From contig JAJAZC010000213.1 in assembly GCA_026785885.1 (NCBI GenBank), positions 1-37,240 of the forward strand: a stretch of DNA of 37,240 bases. The letters run 5' to 3'. The stretch comes from Rubrivivax sp. (GTDB lineage Bacteria; Pseudomonadota; Gammaproteobacteria; Burkholderiales; Burkholderiaceae_C). The position numbers and the translations under genes were made by a program. The notes beneath the pieces are model-generated. The model saw nothing but the letters and a program-made list of their open reading frames with translations. It was not told the origin of the DNA and ran no database searches. The number at the start of each line of letters is the position of its first letter. The first letter of the stretch is position 1. Below, piece by piece: positions 1 through 8,647 of this stretch.

Positions 1-806
1 ATGCCGGGTAGCGCGGCCAGGCGGCGCGCGCCAGGGTTGCGCTCGGGCAGGGCTGCCAGCAGTGCGTGGGTGTAGGGGTGGCGCGGCGCGGCAAACAAGT
101 CATCGGCCGGCGCGGTTTCCACCACCTGGCCGGCGTACATCACGGCCACGCGCTGCGCCATCGTGGCCACCACCGCCAGGTCGTGCGTGATCAGCAAAAG
201 GCTCAGGCCCTGCTCGCGCTGCAGCCGCAGCAGCAGCGCCATCACCTGGGCCTGGATGGTGACGTCCAGCGCGGTCGTCGGCTCGTCGCAAATCAGCAAC
301 CGGGGCTCGCACGCGATGGCCATGGCGATCATCACGCGCTGGTTCATGCCGCCGCTCATCTCGTGCGGATAGGCGTCCAGCCGCGTCTTGGCCGCCGCAA
401 TTTCCACCCGCTCGAAGAGCTGCAGCACGCGCGCCTCCAGTGCCGCACCGCGCAGGCCCAGGTGCACACGCAGCACCTCGCGCACCTGGTCGCCCACCGT
501 GTGGCTGGGGTTGAGGCTGTTGAGCGCGTCCTGAAACACCATCGCGATGTCCTTGCCGACCAGCCGACGGCGCTGCGCGGGCTTGAGCGCCAGCAGGTCC
601 TGACCATTGAAGCGCAGCACGTCGGCGCTGACGACGCCCGGCGCATCGATCAGGCCCATCAGTGCCAGCATCGCCACACTCTTGCCCGAGCCCGATTCAC
701 CGACGATGCCCAACAGCTCACCGGGCGCCAGCTGCAGATCGACGCCGTCGACGGCCGTGAAACCGCCGAAGCGCACACGCAGGTTGCGCACTTCGAGCAG
801 GCTCAC
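1..806 (-). CDS. dppD: Dipeptide/oligopeptide ABC transporter ATP-binding protein, 3' end outside window
   Basis: This is the cytoplasmic ATPase that would energise the DppB/DppC permeases encoded just upstream. The 268 visible codons have no stop. From the GTG at 806 the protein starts VSLLEVRNL. It has Walker A GESGSGKS at about residues 36-43, the ABC signature MSGGMNQRV at about 149-157 and Walker B LLICDEP at about 170-176, followed by the TTALDV segment and the H-loop 'THD'. The SGGMxQR signature is typical of the DppD/OppD subgroup. Family members are about 320-330 aa, so about 60 C-terminal residues, including the usual Cys-containing extension, lie beyond the edge. An alternative in-frame GTG lies at 815. 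The chosen start overlaps the stop of a tiny upstream ORF as GTGA, which suggests coupled translation. The family is certain; the substrate (peptides, nickel, other small solutes) is not determined by the sequence. Confidence 0.93.
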   Translation of the reverse strand, partial: MSLLEVRNLRVRFGGFTAVDGVDLQLAPGELLGIVGESGSGKSVAMLALMGLIDAPGVVSADVLRFNGQDLLALKPAQRRRLVGKDIAMVFQDALNSLNPSHTVGDQVREVLRVHLGLRGAALEARVLQLFERVEIAAAKTRLDAYPHEMSGGMNQRVMIAMAIACEPRLLICDEPTTALDVTIQAQVMALLLRLQREQGLSLLLITHDLAVVATMAQRVAVMYAGQVVETAPADDLFAAPRHPYTHALLAALPERNPGARRLAALPG

Positions 807-910
807 GCTGTGCACCCGCGGCGGGCAGCCAGCCCAGCCAGCCCAGCCAGCCAGGCCAGCCAGGCCAGCCAAGCCAGCCAAGCCAGCCAAATGAGCGTGA
901 GCGCCGTCAT
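803..910 (-). CDS. Possible 35-codon ORF bridging dppC and dppD, WLA repeat peptide
   Basis: A 35-codon frame opens with ATG at 910-908, overlapping the dppC stop as ATGA, and closes with TGA at 805-803, overlapping the dppD GTG start as GTGA. The product is Met-Thr-Ala-Leu followed by a repeated Trp-Leu-Ala / Gly-Leu-Ala unit encoded by 9-bp tandem repeats. It is strongly hydrophobic and would be long enough for one membrane segment. I recognise no family. The two overlaps are what a translational-coupling or leader ORF would show, but they could be coincidence in a repeat-filled intercistronic gap. Seen: the frame and overlaps. Inferred: translation. Confidence 0.3.
   Translation of the reverse strand: MTALTLIWLAWLAWLAWLAWLAGLAGLAARRGCTA
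826..890 (-). repeat. 9-bp tandem repeat between dppC and dppD
   Basis: There are about seven degenerate copies of a 9-bp unit, on the minus strand TTGGCTGGC with variants GCT/GCC/GGG at its edge, in the 100-bp gap between dppC and dppD. The array begins about 17 bp after the dppC stop codon. It is one of many short-period arrays in the window. Confidence 0.85.
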
Positions 911-1827
911 GCCGAGCGCAGCTTGGGGTCCAGCGCGTCGCGCAAGCCGTCGCCCATCAGGTTGATGGCCAGCACGGTGACCAGGATCGTCAAACCCGGC
1001 ATCGTCACGACCCACGGTGCGCGTTCGATGTAATCGCGCGCGGCGCTGAGCATGCTGCCCCACTCGGGCAGCGGCGGCTGCACACCCAATCCGAGAAACC
1101 CCAGCGCCGCGGTTTCCAGAATTGCCGAGCTGAAAGACAGCGTGGCGTTGACGATCAGCGGCGCCAGGCAGTTGGGCAGCACGGTGTCGAACATCAGCCG
1201 CAGCGTGCCGGCGCCGGCCACACGGCTGGCGGTGACGTACTCGCGCGCCATCTCGGCCAGCGCCGAGCCGCGCACCAGCCGCACATAACCCGGCAGCGCG
1301 CCGACGGCGATCGCGATCACGGTGTTGATGAGCCCCGGCCCCAGGATCGTGATCACGCCGATGGCCAGCAGCAGCCCCGGCAGCGCCAGCAGCACGTCCA
1401 TCAAACGCATCACCAGCGGCGAGATCCAGCGCGGATGGAAGGCCGCCGCGAGCCCCAGCAGCACACCCGGCACCAGCGCCAGCAGCACCGAAGCTGCGCC
1501 GATGGCCAGTGACACGCGCGCGCCGAAGAGCAGCCGGCTCAACAGGCAGCGGCCCAGCTCGTCGGTGCCCAGCGGAAAGGTCGGCAGCCCGCCGGCCTGC
1601 CACAACGGCGGCGTCAGCAACTGATCACGAAATTGCTGCACCGGATCGTGCGGCGCCAGCCACGGCGCCAGCAGCGCAGCCAGTACGACGGCGGCAAACA
1701 CGGTGAAGGCGATCAGCGCGCCGCGGTTGGCGGCAAAGGCGCGCCAGAACGCGCGCGCCGGTGATGGCGGGTGAGCAGGAGGGTGAGCGCCGCCAACCGC
1801 TGCCAGCGTCTCTGACGGAGTGCCCAT
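907..1827 (-). CDS. dppC: Dipeptide/oligopeptide ABC transporter permease DppC
   Basis: A 306-aa inner-membrane permease, the normal size for the DppC/OppC family. An N-terminal cytoplasmic segment rich in Ala/Pro precedes TM1 (about residues 38-56). The characteristic motif [10 protein letters not shown] follows at about residues 83-92. The binding-protein-dependent transport domain has about five more TM segments. The EAA loop that contacts the ATPase is visible as [18 protein letters not shown], and the C-terminus has the usual [15 protein letters not shown]. The gene lies 12 bp downstream of the PIN toxin gene and is separated from dppB by the toxin-antitoxin pair, so it is probably co-transcribed with them. 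No periplasmic binding-protein gene is visible in the window; it may lie beyond the left edge. Confidence 0.95.
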   Translation of the reverse strand: MGTPSETLAAVGGAHPPAHPPSPARAFWRAFAANRGALIAFTVFAAVVLAALLAPWLAPHDPVQQFRDQLLTPPLWQAGGLPTFPLGTDELGRCLLSRLLFGARVSLAIGAASVLLALVPGVLLGLAAAFHPRWISPLVMRLMDVLLALPGLLLAIGVITILGPGLINTVIAIAVGALPGYVRLVRGSALAEMAREYVTASRVAGAGTLRLMFDTVLPNCLAPLIVNATLSFSSAILETAALGFLGLGVQPPLPEWGSMLSAARDYIERAPWVVTMPGLTILVTVLAINLMGDGLRDALDPKLRSA

Positions 1828-1839
1828 GCTGCGCCGCGG

Positions 1840-2262
1840 TCAGGCCGCATCCCACGGGTTGTGCAACGCCAGGCCGCAACCCTGGAAGTCGCCGACATTG
1901 CGCGTCACCAAGGCAGCACCGCGGCTCATGGCAATGGCCGCAATCTGGGCATCGAATTGCGCCATCGGCCGGCCAGCAGCGTGCCGGCCCGTCAGCAGGC
2001 TTGCGTAGGCGGCTGCGGCCGCGCTGTCGAATGGCCATATCCGATCGGCGAAGTCCTCATTGAACATCGCCGTCACGGCGGCTTGCAGCTGCTGCCGGCG
2101 ACGGCCTTTGGGCAGCAGCGCCGCACCGAACAGCATCTCGGCCTGCGTCACGGCGCTGGTCATCAACGCGGCGGCGGGTTGCTGCGCAAACCAGGCCAGC
2201 ACCGGTGCAGCCGGCTGCGACCGCAGCAGTTCGGACAGGACGTTGGTGTCCAGCAGCAGCAT
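1840..2262 (-). CDS. PIN-domain ribonuclease toxin, FitB/VapC type
   Basis: A 140-aa PIN-domain protein of the FitB/VapC kind, expected to be an Mg2+-dependent RNase. The acidic catalytic residues are in place: Asp5 in LLLDTNVLSE, Glu42 in the QAEM segment, Asp104 in QFDAQIAA and Asp125 in TRNVGDF. The DAQIAAIA and TRNVGDF motifs are typical of FitB. The ATG at 2262 overlaps the antitoxin stop by one base (TGATG); a TTG one codon upstream would add one residue. It sits inside the dipeptide-transporter operon, with dppC starting 12 bp after its stop. Assignment to toxin rests on domain plus context; activity is inferred. Confidence 0.9.
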   Translation of the reverse strand: MLLLDTNVLSELLRSQPAAPVLAWFAQQPAAALMTSAVTQAEMLFGAALLPKGRRRQQLQAAVTAMFNEDFADRIWPFDSAAAAAYASLLTGRHAAGRPMAQFDAQIAAIAMSRGAALVTRNVGDFQGCGLALHNPWDAA

Positions 2263-2537
2263 CAAAGGCGAGCGCGCCGAGGCGGTTTGGCAGCCTTGAA
2301 GTCGGGCGGGTCGCGCAACGGCTCGCGCGCCGCAATCGGCAGATCAACGCCACCCAGTGGCTCAAAGCGCGCACGGATGCGCTGGCCGAGATCAGCCGTG
2401 GACGGCCCATCGCCCTGAAGCGCGGCACGCAGGATCTGGCGCGCCTCCTCCTCCATCGAGCGGTTGCGTGCCGCCGCACGCATGCGCAGCTGCAGCTTCA
2501 GCGTGTCGTCCAGTTCGCGGATCGTTAGCGTGGCCAT
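2262..2537 (-). CDS. FitA-like ribbon-helix-helix antitoxin
   Basis: A 91-aa protein starting MATLTIRELDD, the beta-strand and first helix of a ribbon-helix-helix fold, followed by the FitA hallmark RSMEEEARQIL at about residues 26-36. The C-terminal half (LPIAAREPLRDPPDF) would wrap around the PIN toxin encoded immediately downstream. RHH antitoxins bind both the toxin and their own operator. The frame stays open upstream to 2618, but those 27 residues are non-conserved in character and overlap the end of dppB, so the ATG at 2537 is preferred. The gap to the dppB stop is 31 bp, enough for a ribosome site but tight for an independent promoter unless it lies inside dppB. Confidence 0.9.
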   Translation of the reverse strand: MATLTIRELDDTLKLQLRMRAAARNRSMEEEARQILRAALQGDGPSTADLGQRIRARFEPLGGVDLPIAAREPLRDPPDFKAAKPPRRARL

Positions 2538-2568
2538 GGTTGCAATGTAGGCAATGCTGTCAGTGCAG

Positions 2569-3594
2569 TCAATGACTGCCACCGCGCAGCCGCGGGTTGA
2601 CCGCGCCGTACAGCACATCTACCACCAGGTTGACCACGATGAAGATCAAGGCCGAGACCAGGATGCCGGCCTGCACCACCGGGTAGTCGCGCCGCGCAAT
2701 GGCGTCGATCAACCACTTGCCGATGCCAGGCCAGGAGAAGATGGTCTCGGTCAGCACCGCGCCGCCCAGCAGGCTGCCGACCTGCAGCCCCAGCACGGTA
2801 AGTACGGGGATCAGCGCATTGCGCAGCCCGTGGTGCAGCACCACGCGCGCCGGGCTCAGACCCTTGGCGCGTGCGGTGCGCACGTAGTCCTCGCGCAGCA
2901 CCTCCAGCATTGCGCTGCGCGTCATGCGCGCAATCACCGCCATTGGAATCGTGCCCAGCACCACCACCGGCAGCACCAGGTGCAACAGCGCCGAGCCGAA
3001 GGCGCCAGGTTCGGTGCCGCGCCAGTCGGCCAGCGCGCTGTCGATCAACATGAAGCCGGTGATGAAGGGCACGTCGTACTCGATGCCGATGCGGCCGCTC
3101 ACCGGCGTCCACTGCAGCCCAACGCTGAAGAACATGATCAGGATCAGCCCCCACCAGAACACCGGCATGCTGTTGCCCACGGTGGCCGTGGCCATCACCA
3201 GCTGATCGAGCCACCGGCCACGCTTGAGTGCCGCCAGCAGGCCGAGCGAGAGGCCCAGCACCAGCGCCAGCAGCAGCGCCGCGCCGGCCAATTCCAGCGT
3301 AGCCGGAAACAACACGCGCAACTCGGCCGCCACCGGCTCGCGCGTGACCAGGCTCACTCCCAGGTCGCCCTTCAGCAGCTGACCCAGGTAGCGCAGGTAC
3401 TGCGTTGGCAGCGGTTGATCCAGCCCCAGCTGCGCCATCAGCGCGGCGTGCGCTGCGGGATCCAGCCGCCGCTCGCCCACCATGATCTCGATCGGGTCGC
3501 CCGGAATCAGCCGGATCAGCAGGAAGGCCACCAGCGTGACGCCGAGCAGTGTCGGGATCAGCGTAGCGAGCCTTTTCAGCAGCAGGGTGAACAC
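2569..3594 (-). CDS. dppB: Dipeptide/oligopeptide ABC transporter permease DppB
   Basis: A 341-aa inner-membrane permease of the DppB/OppB family, with a GTG start (3594-3592). The N-terminus FTLLLKRLATLIPTLLGV is the classic TM1 of the family, followed by LIPGDP at about residues 28-33. A periplasmic stretch with LGLDQPLPTQYLRYL comes next, then about five TM segments. The EAA loop reads REDYVRTARAKGLSPARVV, and the C-terminal GRAV-type segment includes VLTETIFSWPGIGKWL. It is the first gene of the dpp operon: upstream is an intrinsic terminator (3632-3659) ending the TonB-receptor transcript. A promoter for dppB would have to fit in the remaining 37 bp, lie within the terminator region, or transcription must read through. 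Confidence 0.95.
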   Translation of the reverse strand: MFTLLLKRLATLIPTLLGVTLVAFLLIRLIPGDPIEIMVGERRLDPAAHAALMAQLGLDQPLPTQYLRYLGQLLKGDLGVSLVTREPVAAELRVLFPATLELAGAALLLALVLGLSLGLLAALKRGRWLDQLVMATATVGNSMPVFWWGLILIMFFSVGLQWTPVSGRIGIEYDVPFITGFMLIDSALADWRGTEPGAFGSALLHLVLPVVVLGTIPMAVIARMTRSAMLEVLREDYVRTARAKGLSPARVVLHHGLRNALIPVLTVLGLQVGSLLGGAVLTETIFSWPGIGKWLIDAIARRDYPVVQAGILVSALIFIVVNLVVDVLYGAVNPRLRGGSH

Positions 3595-3631
3595 GGTGCG
3601 GCAGTGGTTTCAGGACAAGAGCCTGTTGAAG

Positions 3632-3659
3632 AAAAACGGGGCCCCGCTGGAGGCCCCGT
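3632..3659 (-). terminator. Rho-independent terminator of the TonB-receptor gene
   Basis: On the minus strand an 8-bp GC-rich stem (ACGGGGCC pairing with GGCCCCGT) with an 8-nt loop is followed by a T run (TTTTC). It lies about 50 bp after the stop of the TonB-dependent receptor and 37 bp before the dppB start, in the right orientation to stop or attenuate transcription between them. Confidence 0.85.
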
Positions 3660-3707
3660 GCTGCGCCGCCGGGGGGCGGGCACCATGACGTGCTCAGGTA
3701 CAACGCG

Positions 3708-6680
3708 TCAGAAGAACTTGTACTCCATGCGCAGCGTGTAGGCGCGGCCGCGCGGGTCCGCCACACGCGGCTCCCAGCTGCTGCCGGCACCGGTGTTGGT
3801 GTCGTAGGTGACGCTGAACGGCGGGTCTTCGTTGAACAGGTTTTTGATGCCGGCGGTCACGGCTAGATTCTCGATGCCGGTCCAACCCACGCTGGCGTTG
3901 AAGGTTTCGTAGGGCTTGACGCGGGGGTTCCAGGCCGGCGCGTTGTAGGTGCCGTTGGCCACACCGGGTAGAACGAAATCGGCATAGCCGGTGCGGTAGA
4001 TCTGCGACAACGTGGTCGACCAGTCACCCGCTGTGCGCGTGATGCTCAGCGTGTGCTTCCAGCGCACGCCCAGATCGCCGGCGCGCGTGAAGACGCCGAC
4101 CTCGCTGGCGCCGAAGTCGGCCCGCGGTGTCAGCTTAGAGCGCTTCTTGAGTAGATAGCTCAGGTCGTAGCTGCCGTTCCAGCGCGCGCCGGCCAGGTTG
4201 GTCACCGCCTGCAGGCCGAATTCAAGGCCCGACGTTTCGGTGCTGCCGGCGTTGATCCAGCTGGTGTCGACGCCGGTCAGCACGCCCGCGCCGTCGCGGA
4301 TGAAGCGGTCGGTAAAGAAGCGGTAATTGGCCGCCATCGTCGACAGGCCCAGCGCCTGGATCGTGCCTTCGCGCTTGATGCTCCACCAATCGAGGTTGCC
4401 GCTGACTTCAGGCGTCAGCTGAAACACCAGGCCGGCCGAGGACAGCTTGGACTCTTCGGGCTTCAGGTCCTGGCGGCCACCGAAGAAAATCGTCGGCGTC
4501 ACGGCAGCACAGGCCGGGTTGGTGCCCGAGGCGATGCCCGATGGGCAGGTCGCCGGATCAGGAAAGTCGCGGCCGCTGTAGGCGGCCTCGGTGGGCTTGT
4601 CGAAAACCTGCTTGAAGGTCGGTACACGGAAGCCCGTGCTGTAAGCGGCGCGCACCAGCAACCGGTCGTTCGGCGTGTACTTCAACGACACCTTCGGGTT
4701 GGTGGTGGTGCCGAAGCCGGTGTAGTTGTCGCTGCGGACCGAGGCGGTCAGTTCGAGCTGCTTGAACACCGGCACCGCGATCTCACCGAACACCGCGCGG
4801 ATGTCGCGCTTGAGCGTGCCGGCGGTGGCGAGGTCGTTGTCAAAGGGCACGTTGAAGATCAGCGTCTGTGCGGCCGCGATCGGGTTGTTGTTGACATCCA
4901 GCTGCGTGGTCACCGCGTTGGCGTTGGACCGTGTGTCGCCGGTGAAAGTGAATTTCTCGGTGCGAAGATCCACACCCACCGCAGCCAACACCGTGCCGCC
5001 CGGCAGCTTGAACAGCGGGCCGCTGGTCACGAAATCGGCCTGCTGCAGTGTGAACTTGCCGTCGTACAGCCGCACGCCGCGCGCAGCGATGGCTTCGAGC
5101 GCGGCCAGCCCGGCAGCCGTCTGCTGTGTGGAGAACGGATCCAGCACGCCCGTGTTGATCAGGTTGGCGAACGGCACCTGGTAGTGGAAGCCCGAGCCGG
5201 TGACCGAGGTGGCCTCGCTCTGCGCCTGCGCAATGGCCGTGCGGTACTCCCAATCGCCGAACAACGGGCCCTCGGCGCCGACGAGCAATCGCACGGTGTC
5301 GGTTTCAGTCTCGATCTCACGGTCGCCGCAGGGCATGCAGCGCCAACGGAAGTTCAGCGGCAACCCGAGCCCGCGGTTGGCGGCGATGTTGCTGCTGGGA
5401 AAGGCGGCCACCAGTGCGTCCAACACGCGGTTGTAGCTGGCGCCGGTGCTGGGATAGAACAGGTTGTTGCCGACGAAGGGATTGGCGACGCGTGAGCCGT
5501 TCGGCAGTGCCACCGTTCCCGGCGCTGGGACGGAGCCCGGGGGGCCTATTGCGCCGCTCGAAACTTGGTTGGGCGAAAAGCGCTTGGCCGATTCGCTGCG
5601 GCCGAGCACCGCTTCGCCGATCAACACATGGTCACCGAGCCTGACGTTGAGGCGGCTTACCAGATTGGTGTTCCGCACCGGCTGTTGCAGCACCGCGGCG
5701 CGGCCGGTATCCCAGGCGCAACCGTACTTGGAGGTCGGCGTGGCCCACAGTGTCTCTTCGTAGGGGCTCATGCCGTTGACCGACGAGCAGCCGGCGCCGC
5801 CCGGCAGGTCGAGGATGTTGATGCCGTTGACGCGCTGCGTCGTGCTGCCGATGTCAAAGGGCCCGGTGCCACGGCCGGTGCGGTCGGTGTTGTTGAGGCT
5901 GATCGCGCTGGCCAGCGAATTGGACGCAAACACCGTGGCGATCGGCGCACCGCGTGTATCCGGCGCCAGGCCGCGCGTTGGCTGGTAGGTGTTGACGAAG
6001 CCACGCTGATCACCGCGCAAGGCCTTGTAGTCGTGCACGCCGAGCGAGACCAGCAGGTTGTAGCGGTCCCGGTCCAGATCGCCGAAGCCGGCGGTAACGG
6101 ACGCACTGTAGATCTCACCACCCTTTTCCTGCGGAATGTCGATGCCGGCATTGACCGTGATGCCGCTGGCGTTGGTGCGCAGGATGAAGTTGATGACGCC
6201 GCCGATGGCGTCGGTGCCGTAGGTGGAGCTGGCGCCGTCTTTCAAGACTTCGACGCGCTCGATGGCCGAGAACGGAATCTGGTTCAGGTCGACCGTGCCA
6301 CCGTTGAGGCCGTGCGAAGCGACCCGCCGGCCATTGAGCAAGATCAGCGTGGCATTGCTGCCCTGGCCGCGCAGGTTGGCGCTGGTGGCGCCGTTGTTGC
6401 CGCGTGTGGCGCCGTCCACCACGTCGGCGTTGGAGGCCAGGTTGTCCAGGCCGTTGCCGTTGATGTTGAGCTGCATGATCAACTGCTCGGTGCTGGCAAT
6501 GCCCTGGCGCACCAGCTCGGCGCGGCTGATTACCTGCATCGGCAAAGCACCCTCGTTGGCCACCCGCTTGATGCTGGAGCCCGTAATGGTGATGCGCTCG
6601 GATGTTGGGGCGGTCTGCGCTACGGCGTGCGTGGCAATGCCGAGCAAGGCGAGTTGGCCGACCAATCGGGTGAGCTTCAT
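3708..6680 (-). CDS. TonB-dependent outer-membrane receptor
   Basis: A 990-aa gated beta-barrel receptor that takes up a ligand across the outer membrane using TonB-ExbBD energy. The ATG at 6680 is preceded by AAGGA about 9 nt upstream, and the product begins with a signal peptide (MKLTRLVGQLALLGIATHAVAQ, cut after AVAQ). A TonB-box-like SERITITGSSI segment follows. The plug domain (about residues 30-170) includes NLRGQGSNATLILLNGRR and IERVEVLKDGASSTYGTDAIGGVINF. The barrel ends in the expected aromatic terminus YTLRMEYKFF. The open frame extends upstream to 6857, but that part is a His-Pro repeat caused by the leader microsatellite and is not considered coding. The ligand is unknown; neighbours are a peptide-type ABC transporter and an MFS of the AmpG/siderophore type, so a peptide or siderophore is plausible. 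Confidence 0.94.
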   Translation of the reverse strand: MKLTRLVGQLALLGIATHAVAQTAPTSERITITGSSIKRVANEGALPMQVISRAELVRQGIASTEQLIMQLNINGNGLDNLASNADVVDGATRGNNGATSANLRGQGSNATLILLNGRRVASHGLNGGTVDLNQIPFSAIERVEVLKDGASSTYGTDAIGGVINFILRTNASGITVNAGIDIPQEKGGEIYSASVTAGFGDLDRDRYNLLVSLGVHDYKALRGDQRGFVNTYQPTRGLAPDTRGAPIATVFASNSLASAISLNNTDRTGRGTGPFDIGSTTQRVNGINILDLPGGAGCSSVNGMSPYEETLWATPTSKYGCAWDTGRAAVLQQPVRNTNLVSRLNVRLGDHVLIGEAVLGRSESAKRFSPNQVSSGAIGPPGSVPAPGTVALPNGSRVANPFVGNNLFYPSTGASYNRVLDALVAAFPSSNIAANRGLGLPLNFRWRCMPCGDREIETETDTVRLLVGAEGPLFGDWEYRTAIAQAQSEATSVTGSGFHYQVPFANLINTGVLDPFSTQQTAAGLAALEAIAARGVRLYDGKFTLQQADFVTSGPLFKLPGGTVLAAVGVDLRTEKFTFTGDTRSNANAVTTQLDVNNNPIAAAQTLIFNVPFDNDLATAGTLKRDIRAVFGEIAVPVFKQLELTASVRSDNYTGFGTTTNPKVSLKYTPNDRLLVRAAYSTGFRVPTFKQVFDKPTEAAYSGRDFPDPATCPSGIASGTNPACAAVTPTIFFGGRQDLKPEESKLSSAGLVFQLTPEVSGNLDWWSIKREGTIQALGLSTMAANYRFFTDRFIRDGAGVLTGVDTSWINAGSTETSGLEFGLQAVTNLAGARWNGSYDLSYLLKKRSKLTPRADFGASEVGVFTRAGDLGVRWKHTLSITRTAGDWSTTLSQIYRTGYADFVLPGVANGTYNAPAWNPRVKPYETFNASVGWTGIENLAVTAGIKNLFNEDPPFSVTYDTNTGAGSSWEPRVADPRGRAYTLRMEYKFF

Positions 6681-7013
6681 GCGGTAAATCCTTGGGTGGA
6701 GATGTTGATGTTGGTGCGGCATTGGCTGCCGGTGCGGGTGCGGGTGCGGGTGCGGGTGCTGGGTGCTGGGTGCGAGCAAGAAGCGCACCGGCACAGTGTT
6801 GCCTGCCGGAACCGCAGGGCCCATCCAGAATAACCAACAAACGCAGCATGCTTGCAACGACGCACGTGGCGCCGCACGGCCAGACCGTGAAGTCCGTCAT
6901 CCGCGGCTGGACCCGCTTCGGATAATTCGCGCGGCATCTTGTTGCCACGGCGGCCAACGTAGCCACGGCAGCCGCGCCCGCATGACCGCACCCACCCCAA
7001 TCAGGAGCGCCCG
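6681..7013. other. Divergent intergenic region, TonB receptor / MFS
   Basis: 333 bp between the divergent TonB-receptor gene and the first MFS gene. It must carry both promoters, but I cannot identify convincing -35/-10 pairs. It contains a 6-bp repeat (6731-6773) in the TonB-receptor leader. A ribosome site AGGAG (7003-7007) lies 6 nt ahead of the MFS start. No gene is seen. Confidence 0.7.
6731..6773 (-). repeat. 6-bp repeat in the TonB-receptor leader
   Basis: Tandem GGTGCG units (plus-strand sense), about five plus two 7-bp variants, lying about 50-95 bp upstream of the receptor start codon. On the mRNA strand this is a C-rich CACCCG tract. A change in unit number would alter promoter or leader spacing. 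Confidence 0.85.
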
Positions 7014-8357
7014 ATGGCGATGTCCCCGATGTTCGACAAAGCTGCGCTGAACCCGGGCGTGAGGCGGCGCGAAGTGGTCGGCTGGGCGATGTACGACTTT
7101 GCCAACTCCGGCTACACCACGGTGGTGCTGACGGCGGTGTTCAACGCCTACTTCGTCGGCGTCGTGGCCGACGGCGCCAGCTGGGGCACGCTGGCCTGGA
7201 CGCTGGCGCTGGGCCTGAGCAACCTGCTGGCGATGCTGTTGATGCCGGTGCTGGGCGCCTGGGCCGATGTGCGCGCGGCCAAGAAGCGGGTGCTCGTGGT
7301 GTCGACGCTGGGTTGCGTGCTGGCCACCGCGTGGCTGGCCCAGGCCGGCCGTGGCGACCTGGCGTTGGCGGTGGCCGCCATCGTGCTGTCCAACCTGTTC
7401 TACAGCGTCGGCGAGGCCATGACCGCGGCGTTTCTGCCCGAGCTGGCGCGGCGCGAGGCGATCGGCCGCGTCTCCGGCTGGGGCTGGAGCCTGGGCTACT
7501 TCGGCGGCATGTTGACGCTGGGGCTGAGCCTGGGCTACGTCATCTGGGCACAGGGCCAGGGCCTGCCGGCGACGCACTTCGTGCCGGTGACGATGCTGAT
7601 CACGGCCAGCGTTTACGGCCTGGCCTCGCTGGCCACTTTTGCGCTGTTGAAGGAGCACAGCCGCCCGTTGCGTGCGGTGCAGCCCGGCGGGCTGGCCGTC
7701 CCAGCGGACCCGGCCATCAGCGCCTGGCAACGGCTCCTGCAGACCTGGCACGAGGCGCGGCGCTATGCCGACTTTCGCCGCCTGCTCGGCTGCGCGGTGT
7801 TCTACCAAGCCGGCATCGCGGTGGTGATTGCGCTGGCGGCCATCTACGCCGAAGCGGTGCTGGGCTTTCAGCAGACGCAGACGATGGCGCTGATCTTCGT
7901 GGTCAACATCGCGTCGGCGGTGGGCGCCTTCGGCTTCGGCTACTGGCAGGACCGTATCGGCCACCGCCGCGCGCTGGCGTTGACGCTGTGGGGCTGGATC
8001 GCGATGACGCTGATCGCCGTGGTGGCCACCACGCCAGGGCCGTTCTGGGTGGCTGCTGTGATCGCCGGGCTGTGCATGGGCTCCAGCCAGAGCGCAGGGC
8101 GCGCCATGGCCGGGCTCTTCGCGCCGCCCGACCGGCTGGGCGAGTTCTACGGGCTGTGGACCGTGGCGACGCGGCTGGCGGCCATCGTCGGCCCCATCAC
8201 CTATGGCCTGGTCACCTGGGCCACCGGCGGCAACCACCGGCTGGCCATCCTGAGCACCGCGCTGTTCTTCGGCGTCGGGCTCGTGCTGCTGCGGCGCATC
8301 GACGTGCAGCGCGGGCAGGCCGCGGCGATGCTGGGGCCGGCTGACGCGGTGCGGTAG
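7014..8357 (+). CDS. MFS transporter, Atg22/UMF1-like
   Basis: A 447-aa major-facilitator protein with about 12 TM segments. The N-terminal WAMYDFANSGYTTVVLT motif (about residues 25-41) is the signature of the Atg22-like/UMF1 MFS family. Bacterial members are of unknown substrate, and fungal relatives export amino acids from the vacuole. Loop motifs characteristic of MFS are visible (GAWADVRAAKKR after TM2 and YWQDRIGHRRAL after TM8). The start is supported by AGGAG 6 nt upstream; a second ATG lies two codons in. It is transcribed divergently from the TonB receptor. It is followed by 290 bp without a recognisable gene and then another MFS gene on the same strand. Substrate not predictable. 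Confidence 0.9.
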   Translation: MAMSPMFDKAALNPGVRRREVVGWAMYDFANSGYTTVVLTAVFNAYFVGVVADGASWGTLAWTLALGLSNLLAMLLMPVLGAWADVRAAKKRVLVVSTLGCVLATAWLAQAGRGDLALAVAAIVLSNLFYSVGEAMTAAFLPELARREAIGRVSGWGWSLGYFGGMLTLGLSLGYVIWAQGQGLPATHFVPVTMLITASVYGLASLATFALLKEHSRPLRAVQPGGLAVPADPAISAWQRLLQTWHEARRYADFRRLLGCAVFYQAGIAVVIALAAIYAEAVLGFQQTQTMALIFVVNIASAVGAFGFGYWQDRIGHRRALALTLWGWIAMTLIAVVATTPGPFWVAAVIAGLCMGSSQSAGRAMAGLFAPPDRLGEFYGLWTVATRLAAIVGPITYGLVTWATGGNHRLAILSTALFFGVGLVLLRRIDVQRGQAAAMLGPADAVR

Positions 8358-8647
8358 TGCAAAAGCGGCCGCGGACGCGGGCCTCGGCGCCGGCCGGCAC
8401 CAACCGCCCGCACCTGCGCTTCCTACACCAAGGCCAGAGCAAGCATCTACCTGGGGGCGGTGCGTGGGAGCCGCAGCTGTGGGTCGAGAACCTGGCCGAC
8501 GAGCGCCCCGTCACGTCCAACCAGGCCGGCGGCCCGATGGGGCCGGCGCCCGATCACCAGCAAGCCGCGCACCGTGGCGCTCAACACGTCTTGCAGCTTC
8601 TGAGTGCACGGCGGGCGCTGCGGCGTTCCATGTGAACATTGCCGCCC
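8358..8647. other. Spacer between the two MFS genes, no gene seen
   Basis: 290 bp of GC-rich sequence. Open frames exist on both strands but none has a ribosome site or a recognisable product. No repeat array or terminator with a T run was seen. It may hold the promoter of the second MFS gene. Confidence 0.6.

Noticed and set aside
6681-6857. 59-residue N-terminal extension of the TonB receptor with His-Pro repeats
   Set aside because: A good signal peptide and ribosome site occur at 6680. The upstream part is the translated leader microsatellite.
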